Shown here: positions 56,479 to 64,000 of the stretch, one piece after another
How the letters are laid out: each line of letters starts with the position of its first letter
Numbering within the stretch: position 1 is the first letter of the stretch
Source of the DNA: Massilia sp. H-1
GTDB taxonomy: Bacteria > Pseudomonadota > Gammaproteobacteria > Burkholderiales > Burkholderiaceae_D
Length of the DNA: 64,000 bases
NCBI GenBank assembly: GCA_024703915.1
Contig: CP087969.1
Coordinates: forward strand, 3,286,001 to 3,350,000
Reading direction: 5' to 3'
Program-made: the position numbers and the translations under genes
The notes under the pieces: generated by a model
Told to the model about the DNA's origin: nothing
The model's input: the letters and a program-made list of their open reading frames with translations, nothing else
Database searches by the model: none

Positions 56479-57589
56479 ATGACCTTCCGCAAAGAACCCC
56501 CTCACACCCACGGCAGCGTGCCCAAGACCGCGGTCGTGCTGGTCAATCTGGGTACGCCCGACGAGCCGACCACGCCAGCCGTGCGGCGCTATCTGAAGGA
56601 GTTCCTGTCGGACCCGCGCGTGGTCGAGATTCCGCGCGCCGTGTGGTGGATGATTCTGCACCTGATCATCTTGCCGTTCCGCTCGTCCAAGTCGGCCGCC
56701 AAGTACGCGTCGATCTGGACCAAGGAGGGCTCGCCGCTCAAGGTCCACACCCAGAAGCAGGCGACGCTGCTGCGCGGCGCCCTTGGCCAGCGCGGCCACA
56801 AGGTGCAGGTGGCGATGGCGATGCGCTACGGTTCGCCCTCGCTGCCAGCCGTGCTGGACCAGCTCAAGGCCGAGCAGTGCGAACGCATATTGATTTTGCT
56901 TAAGCCTACACCCGCAATACTCGGGCACCACCACCGGTTCGATCAGCGACGCCGTGTTCGCCCACTATGCCCAGGTGCGCAACGTGCCGGAACTGCGCTT
57001 CGTGCGCAATTACCACGACCATCCCGGTTACATCGTCGCCCTGCGCGACAGCATCCTGGCGCACTGGCAAAAGAACGGGCGCGGCGACAAGCTGGTCATG
57101 AGTTTCCACGGCGTGCCCAAGCGCACGCTGCTGCTGGGCGACCCCTACCACTGCGAATGCCACAAGACGGCCCGCCTGCTGGCCACCGAGCTGGGCCTGC
57201 GCGAGGGCCAGTACCTGGTCACCTTCCAGTCGCGCTTCGGCAAGGCGGAATGGCTCCAGCCCTACACCGCGCCGACGTTGCAGCAACTGGCCAAAGAGGG
57301 CCTGAAAAGCGTGGATCTGGTCTGCCCGGGCTTCACCAGCGACTGCCTGGAAACGCTGGAAGAAATCGCGATCGAGGCGCGCCACGATTTCCTGGCAGTA
57401 GAGGGCAAAGAGTTCAATTACATCGCCTGCCTGAACGAAAGCATGCCATGGGCGGCTTAAGCATGGCCGATATCGTGGAGCAACACCTGGCTTAGCTGGC
57501 CGACGCTGTTATCCGGCGCGCAACAGGACGCGGTCAAGCAAGACAAGGAAACAGGGCGCAAGAGCGCGCAGAAGCTGGGCGCCGCCTGA
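56479..57589 (+). CDS. hemH: Ferrochelatase HemH (frame broken)
   Basis: Inserts Fe(II) into protoporphyrin IX, last step of heme synthesis. '[20 protein letters not shown]', '[20 protein letters not shown]', '[20 protein letters not shown]' (catalytic His), '[20 protein letters not shown]' and '[16 protein letters not shown]' (catalytic Glu). About 370 residues. Breaks at 56898 (GCTTAAGCC), 56914, 57455-57462 (GCTTAAGC) and 57491 (GCTTAGC); the corrected C-terminus is '[13 protein letters not shown]'. A HemJ-like gene is elsewhere in the window. Confidence 0.96.
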
Positions 57590-57613
57590 GGAGGGGGCGC
57601 CAGGAGCGGGGTG

Positions 57614-57715
57614 TTAGAATAGCGGGTTCTGGGGATCGAGGCCCGAGTAGACGATCCACGCCAGTGCAAGCACGGTGTAGACGACGACGGTGGCGACGAT
57701 CAGTGGCAGTTTCAT
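57614..57715 (-). CDS. 33-residue single-span membrane protein
   Basis: Intact tiny frame starting MKLPLIVATVVVYTVLALAW and ending IVYSGLDPQNPLF, behind the good ribosome-binding site GAGGAG eight bases upstream. Residues ~4-23 form one membrane helix. No family recognised. It is convergent with hemH in the gap before grpE. Confidence 0.6.
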   Translation of the reverse strand: MKLPLIVATVVVYTVLALAWIVYSGLDPQNPLF

Positions 57716-57871
57716 GGGGTACTCCTCGACGCTTAATTGCGACAATTCGCAAATACAGCGCACTCAATACAGTGTAATCCGTCCTGCGTTTGCGCGAGTC
57801 TCCAAGTTAGTAATATTTGTAACGTTGCTTACCTATTTCGCATGGAAGCAACACTCGCCCGCCGAATATCC

Positions 57872-57898
57872 CTTGAAAGTGTCGGTTATACCCCATCT
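57872..57898 (+). promoter_or_regulatory. Sigma-32 heat-shock promoter of the grpE operon
   Basis: CTTGAAA (57872-57878), a 12-base spacer and CCCCATCT (57891-57898) match the RpoH consensus almost perfectly and lie about 70 bases upstream of the grpE start. Confidence 0.9.
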
Positions 57899-57966
57899 GC
57901 GGGGCTGTGTGGTTAGCAAGACACGTCAAATAAACAGCTAAGTCATTGATAGTAGGAGTTTTTTCG

Positions 57967-58506
57967 ATGCAAGACCAAGAAAACCAGGAAGTGTCCAATA
58001 ACCCGGAAGAAACCGTGCAGGCAGTGGCGCCGGAGTCGGCGGAGCCGACCCTGGAAGAGCAGCTGAGCGCGACCGAAGCCAAGCTGGCCGAGATGCACGA
58101 CGCCTTCATGCGCGCCAAGGCCGAGGGTGAAAACATCCGCCGCCGCGCCCAGGAAGATGTTTCCAAGGCGCATAAGTTCGCCATTGAAAGTTTCGCCGAG
58201 GCCATGGTGCCGGTGCGCGACAGCCTCGAAATGGCGCTCAAGGTCGAGACCCCGTCCCTGGAATCGCTCAAGGAAGGCGTCAGAAATGACCCTCAAGCAA
58301 TTGACCTCGGCGTTCGAAAAGAACCGCCTGGTCGAGATCATGCCGGTGCAGGGCGACAAGCTGGACCCGATGAAACACCAGGCCGTGGCCGTCGTGCTTA
58401 AACCGAGCAGGAAGCCAATACCGTCGTCAATGTCTTGCAAAAAGGTTACATGATCGCCGACCGTCTGTTGCGTCCGGCCATCGTTACTGCGGCACAAGCG
58501 AAATAA
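57967..58506 (+). CDS. grpE: Nucleotide exchange factor GrpE (frame broken)
   Basis: DnaK co-chaperone, ~179 residues. Acidic N-tail, long coiled coil ('[20 protein letters not shown]', '[20 protein letters not shown]') and the GrpE head '[20 protein letters not shown]', '[20 protein letters not shown]'. Breaks near 58281 (an extra G/A) and at 58397 (GCTTAAACC where Pro-Ala-Glu is expected). First gene of grpE-dnaK-dnaJ. Confidence 0.96.
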
Positions 58507-58576
58507 ATACAGTCGTGCGATCTTGAAAGCACGCAGTTTTGCCAAATATCTGAGTCATCTGAAACTAAGTAAATAA

Positions 58577-60543
<1,967 letters not shown>

Positions 60544-60589
60544 TCCCGTGCGCAGGGAGGCGCCCAGGCGTCTCCCCGCCCGAGAACGG

Positions 60590-60617
60590 CCGAGCCCATT
60601 GCGGCTCGGTTTTTTTG
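60590..60617 (+). terminator. Terminator between dnaK and dnaJ
   Basis: CCGAGCC (60590-60596) and GGCTCGG (60603-60609) form a stem with a six-base loop followed by eight T. It should reduce read-through into dnaJ. Confidence 0.88.
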
Positions 60618-60661
60618 CATAAACGAAGTACGTTTTCAGTCAGACAGCAAGGTGCCGACAA

Positions 60662-61800
60662 ATGGCAAAGCGTGATTTTTACGAGATCCTCGGGGTCGCC
60701 AAGAATGCTTCGGAAGAAGAGATCAAGAAGTCGTATCGCAAGCTTGCGATGAAATACCATCCGGACCGCAATCCGGACAGTAAGGAATCGGAAGAGAAGT
60801 TCAAGGAAGTCAAAGAAGCCTACGAGATGCTGACCAATCCGGAAAAGCGCGAAGCGTATGACCGTTACGGTCACGCTTAAGCGTGGATCCGAACATGGGT
60901 GGCGGCGGCGGCGGCTTTGGCGCCAGGCAGCTTCGCCGACAGCTTCGGCGACATCTTTGGCGACATCTTCGGCGGTGGCGGCGGCCGCGGCCGCGGTGCC
61001 GGTCCGCAGGTGTACCGCGGCGCGGACCTGCGCTACAACCTCGAGATCACCCTCGAGCAGGCCGCGCACGGCTTCGACACCACCATTCGCGTGCCAAGCT
61101 GGGACAAGTGCGACACCTGCCACGGCAGCGGCGCCAAGCCGGGCACGTCGCCGACCACCTGCACCACGTGCGCCGGTCAAGGCCAGGTGCGCATGCAGCA
61201 GGGCTTCTTCAGCATCCAGCAGACCTGCCCTAAATGCCACGGCAACGGCAAGGTCATCACCGACCCGTGCGCACCATGCGGCGGCCAGGGGCGCATCAAG
61301 CGCAACAAGACGCTGGAAGTGAAGATCCCGGCCGGTATCGACAACGGCATGCGTATCCGCTCGTCCGGCAACGGCGAACCGGGCACCAATGGCGGACCGG
61401 CGGGCGACCTGTATGTGGAGATCCACATCAAGCCGCACGCCGTGTTCCAGCGCAAGGCGACGATCTGCATTGCGAAATGCCGATTTCCTTCGTCAAAGCC
61501 ACCCTGGGCGGCGAGATCGAAGTGCCTACCCTGTCGGGCAAGGTGTCGTTCACGATCCCCGAGGGCACCCAGTCGGGCAAGACCTTCCGTCTCAAGTCCA
61601 AGGGCATCAAGGGCGTGCGTTCCGGTTACGCGGGCGATCTGTTCTGCCACGTCGCAGTCGAGACCCCGGTCAAGCTGACCGACAAGCAGAAAGACTTGCT
61701 CAAGGAATTCGAGCGCCTGACCGTGGAAGGCGGCGCCAAGCACAGTCCGCAAAGCAAGGGCTGGATGGACAAGGTAAAAGATTTTTTTCGAATAAAATGA
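60662..61800 (+). CDS. dnaJ: Chaperone DnaJ (Hsp40; frame broken)
   Basis: About 380 residues: J-domain with the HPD motif ('[20 protein letters not shown]'), Gly-rich linker, zinc domain with four CxxCxGxG repeats ('CDTCHGSGA', '[10 protein letters not shown]', '[10 protein letters not shown]', '[10 protein letters not shown]'), and the C-terminal substrate domain ('[20 protein letters not shown]'). Breaks at 60875-60882 (GCTTAAGC after 'YDRYGHA'), 60922-60928 (GCCAGGC), and near 61460. Ends at TGA 61798-61800. Confidence 0.97.
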
Positions 61801-61810
61801 CGGTCTCAGG

Positions 61811-61846
61811 AACCGCTGGCGCCGACAGGTCCCAGCGGTTTTTTTA
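61811..61846 (+). terminator. Terminator after dnaJ
   Basis: AACCGCTGG (61811-61819) and CCAGCGGTT (61832-61840) pair perfectly around a 12-base loop and are followed by a T run. It ends 19 bases before the carbonic anhydrase start. Confidence 0.88.
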
Positions 61847-61864
61847 CGAATGAACAGGAGTCCC

Positions 61865-62524
61865 ATGGACGCGAAAACTGAACTGGCAATCGATGCGTTG
61901 CTGGAAGCGCAACCAAGACTGGGCGGCCGATATGGTCGCCAAGAACGAGAACTTCTTCAAGGCGCTGACCGCGCAGCAGAGTCCTGAATACTTATGGATC
62001 GGCTGCTCCGACAGCCGCGTGCCCGCCAATGAACTGCTGGGCCTGGCGCCGGGCGAATTGTTCGTGCACCGCAATATCGCCAACGTGGTCGTGCATTCCG
62101 ATCTGAACTGCCTGTCGGTGCTGCAGTTCGCGATCGATGTGCTCAAGGTCAAGCACGTGATCATCGTCGGCCATTACGGCTGCTCGGGTGTGCACGCGGC
62201 GATGGTCAACAAGCGTGTCGGCCTGGCCGACAACTGGCTGCGCCATGTGCAGGACGTCGCCCAAAAACATGAAAAATATCTGGGCGACGCTGCCGCCGTC
62301 GCGCCGACCGCCTGTGCGAACTGAACGTGGTGGAGCAGGTGGCCAACACGTCCCAGACCACGGTGGTGCAGGATGCGTGGGAGCGGGGCCAGGAACTGAC
62401 GGTGCACGGCTGGGTGTACGGTCTGCACGACGGCTTGCTGCGCAATCTGGGCATCAGCGTGAGCAGCGCCGAGGAACTGGCGCCGCAGCTGGCAACCCGC
62501 CTTGCGCAGTACCAGACCGACTAG
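61865..62524 (+). CDS. can: Beta-class carbonic anhydrase
   Basis: Interconverts CO2 and bicarbonate. About 220 residues with the zinc ligands in 'YLWIGCSDSRVPANELLGLA' (CxDxR) and 'VIIVGHYGCSGVHAAM' (HxxC), plus 'NIANVVVHSDLNCLSVLQFA'. Breaks near 61906 and 62307 restore 'LLERNQDWAADMVAKNENFF' and 'DRLCELNVVEQVANTSQT'. It stands alone between dnaJ and a repeat element. Confidence 0.95.
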
Positions 62525-62545
62525 AAGATCCAACGCTGCGTTGAT

Positions 62546-62623
62546 GTGCTATGGGCCCCGCCTGCGCGAGGGCGATGTGTTGGCTTCAGCACGTCGCCCT
62601 CGCGCAGGCGGGGCCCATAGCAC
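62546..62623. repeat. Palindromic repeat, copy B (tail-to-tail units)
   Basis: Left arm 62546-62579 and right arm 62590-62623 are inverted copies of the same 34-base unit as at 44016-44103, with one mismatch and a 10-base loop. Here GTGCTATGGGCC is on the outside, whereas in copy A it is on the inside. It lies between the carbonic anhydrase stop and the MazG-like gene. Confidence 0.9.
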
Positions 62624-62642
62624 GTTTGATACGGGGAAAATT

Positions 62643-63005
62643 ATGAACGACAACGACCTGCACGAGATCCGCGACACCGTCCGCACCTTCGTCACGGAAC
62701 GCGACTGGGATCAGTTCCACACGCCGAAGAATCTGTCATCGGCCCTGTCGGTGGAAGCGGCCGAACTGCTCGAGCACTTCCAGTGGCTAAAGACCGGCAG
62801 CTTCGACGAACTGGGCGCCGCCAAGCTGACCGAAGTGCGGCATGAAATGGCCGACGTGCTGGTCTACCTGGTGCGCCTGGCCGACAAGCTCGACGTCGAT
62901 CTGGGCGCGGCGGTCCAGGAAAAAATGGTCCTCAACCGCGCCAAGTACCCGGCCGACAAAGTGCGCGGCGACGCCCGCAAATACCACGAGTATCCGGACG
63001 CCTAA
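62643..63005 (+). CDS. MazG-like nucleotide pyrophosphohydrolase
   Basis: Intact, 120 residues. The helical MazG fold has the metal-binding '[13 protein letters not shown]' (ExxE) and '[19 protein letters not shown]' (ExxD). Single-domain members hydrolyse damaged or surplus (d)NTPs to monophosphates. Start ATG 62643. Its stop overlaps the stop of the convergent chemoreceptor gene. Confidence 0.92.
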   Translation: MNDNDLHEIRDTVRTFVTERDWDQFHTPKNLSSALSVEAAELLEHFQWLKTGSFDELGAAKLTEVRHEMADVLVYLVRLADKLDVDLGAAVQEKMVLNRAKYPADKVRGDARKYHEYPDA

Positions 63006-64000
63006 TAGGTTTCCCACTCCTCCTCGCGGGCGGGCTGGCAAGCGCCTTGCGCGGCTTGCTGGCGGGCGCCACGAACGGTCTGACGTTCGTGGCGCCCGCC
63101 TCCAGCTTGAACACGCTGACGATTTGCGCCAGATGAGCGGCCTGCTCCTGCAGGGCGCTGGCGGCCGCCGCCGCTTCCTCGACCAGCGCCGCATTCTGCT
63201 GCGTGACGTTATCCATCTCGATCACCGCCTGGTTGATCTGGCCGATCCCGACTTCCTGCTCGCGCCCGGCCGCGCTGATCTCGACCATGATGTCGCTGAC
63301 CCGCTTCACGCTGTTCACCACTTCCGCCATGGTGCTGCTTGGCGTCGCCCACCAGCTCGCTGCCCAGGGCCACCTGGGCCACCGAATCGTCGATCAGGGT
63401 CTTGATTTCCTTGGCCGCGCTGGCCGAGCGCTGCGCCAGATTGCGCACCTCGGAGGCCACCACGGCAAAGCCGCGCCCCTGTTCATGCGCGCGCGCGCCG
63501 CCTCGACCGCCGCGTTCAGGGCGAGGATATTGGTCTGGAAGGCGATGCCGTCGATGACGCCGATGATGTCGACAATCTTGCGGACGATGCGTGGATCGAG
63601 CCCATGGTCTCGACCACGCGCGCCACCACTTCGCCGCCGCGCGGGCCACGTCCGATGCGTTCGCGGCCAGCGTATCGGCCTGGCGCGCATTGTCCGAATT
63701 CTGGCGGACGGTGGCGGTCAGCTCTTCCATCGATGATGCGGTTTCTTCCAGCGAGCTGGCCTGCTGTTCGGTACGCGAGGACAGGTCCAGGTTGCCCGAT
63801 GCGATCTGGCTCGAGGCGGTGGCGATGGTGTCAGTGTGCCAGCCCGCACCCGGCCGACGATTTGCTGCAGGCTGCCGTTCATGGTGCCCAGCGCCGTGAT
63901 CAGCTGCCCCGTTTCATCGGTGCTGGACGATTCTGATCCGGCTGCTCAAGTCGCCCGCGGCGACGGTCTGGGCGATGCGCACCGCTTCCTGCATCGGGAC
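63002..64000 (-). CDS. Methyl-accepting chemotaxis protein, C-terminal part (5' end outside window)
   Basis: The cytoplasmic signalling domain of a chemoreceptor: hairpin tip '[20 protein letters not shown]' and '[19 protein letters not shown]', methylation-helix segments '[20 protein letters not shown]', and '[20 protein letters not shown]'. After correction the chain ends 'EEEWETY', close to the NWETF-type pentapeptide that recruits CheR/CheB. Breaks near 63930, 63840, 63620, 63490, 63345 and 63055. Ligand-binding and membrane parts lie beyond 64000. Confidence 0.92.

Overview
The window looks like a chromosomal segment of a high-G+C betaproteobacterium, most likely of the family Oxalobacteraceae (Massilia / Duganella / Janthinobacterium group). 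I infer this from the G+C-rich codon use, the leuS-lptE-holA-proA order, the hemH / grpE-dnaK-dnaJ neighbourhood, and the many two-component and c-di-GMP genes. No phage, integrase, transposase or CRISPR array was seen. Most of the content is ordinary housekeeping and signalling genes.

The dominant oddity is that most long genes are cut by frameshifts. Many of the cuts carry the same signature: a place where the protein family predicts GCC GGC (Ala-Gly), or the same hexamer read as Pro-Ala, shows GCTTAAGC, GCTTAGGC, GCTTAGC, GCCTAGC, GCTAAGC or a close variant instead. Intact GCCGGC is rare (about seventeen found by eye). The simplest explanation is a systematic long-read base-calling error at a modified GCCGGC motif, plus ordinary homopolymer indels, rather than mass pseudogenisation. 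Genes are therefore annotated across these breaks, from the first credible start to the last credible stop, and the breaks are noted.

Layout. 1-1193: end of a VOC gene, an AraC regulator and a small membrane protein (minus strand). 1351-10449: leuS, lptE, holA, proA, a HemJ-like protein, a DsbA-like isomerase, an RNA methyltransferase and a Bcr/CflA exporter (plus). 10579-16566: overlapping signalling operon of an HDOD histidine kinase, a REC-PAS-GGDEF-EAL protein and a SEL1-repeat protein. 16618-19470: DUF4130 protein and a LytS/LytTR pair. 19531-24052: TonB receptor, AT-rich gap, secreted protein, tRNA-Gly(CCC), orphan binding protein. 24355-32351: trmB, DUF885 peptidase, secreted FG-GAP-like protein, recQ, uppP, coiled-coil protein, NUDIX, YkgJ.

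32377-38876 is a copper-handling divergon: NTF2-like protein, Tat multicopper oxidase, TolC-type protein, His-rich lipoprotein and CopZ on the minus strand, facing the CopA P-type ATPase and CueR on the plus strand, with two CueR-type operators between them. 38882-43940: membrane-anchored Bro-N-like protein, lipoprotein, TetR, pcm, rhodanese, TolC. 44254-47822: kinase, receiver, Hpt and a second receiver protein. 47819-54450: small metabolic genes (glyoxalase, OsmC, nadK, recN and others) and an outer-membrane barrel. 54460-56318: NarL/DesK-type two-component pair. 56479-63005: hemH, the grpE-dnaK-dnaJ chaperone operon behind a sigma-32 promoter, carbonic anhydrase, MazG-like pyrophosphohydrolase. 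The window ends inside a chemoreceptor gene.

Two copies of a palindromic repeat built from the same ~34-nt unit, in opposite arrangements, lie at 44016-44103 and 62546-62623.
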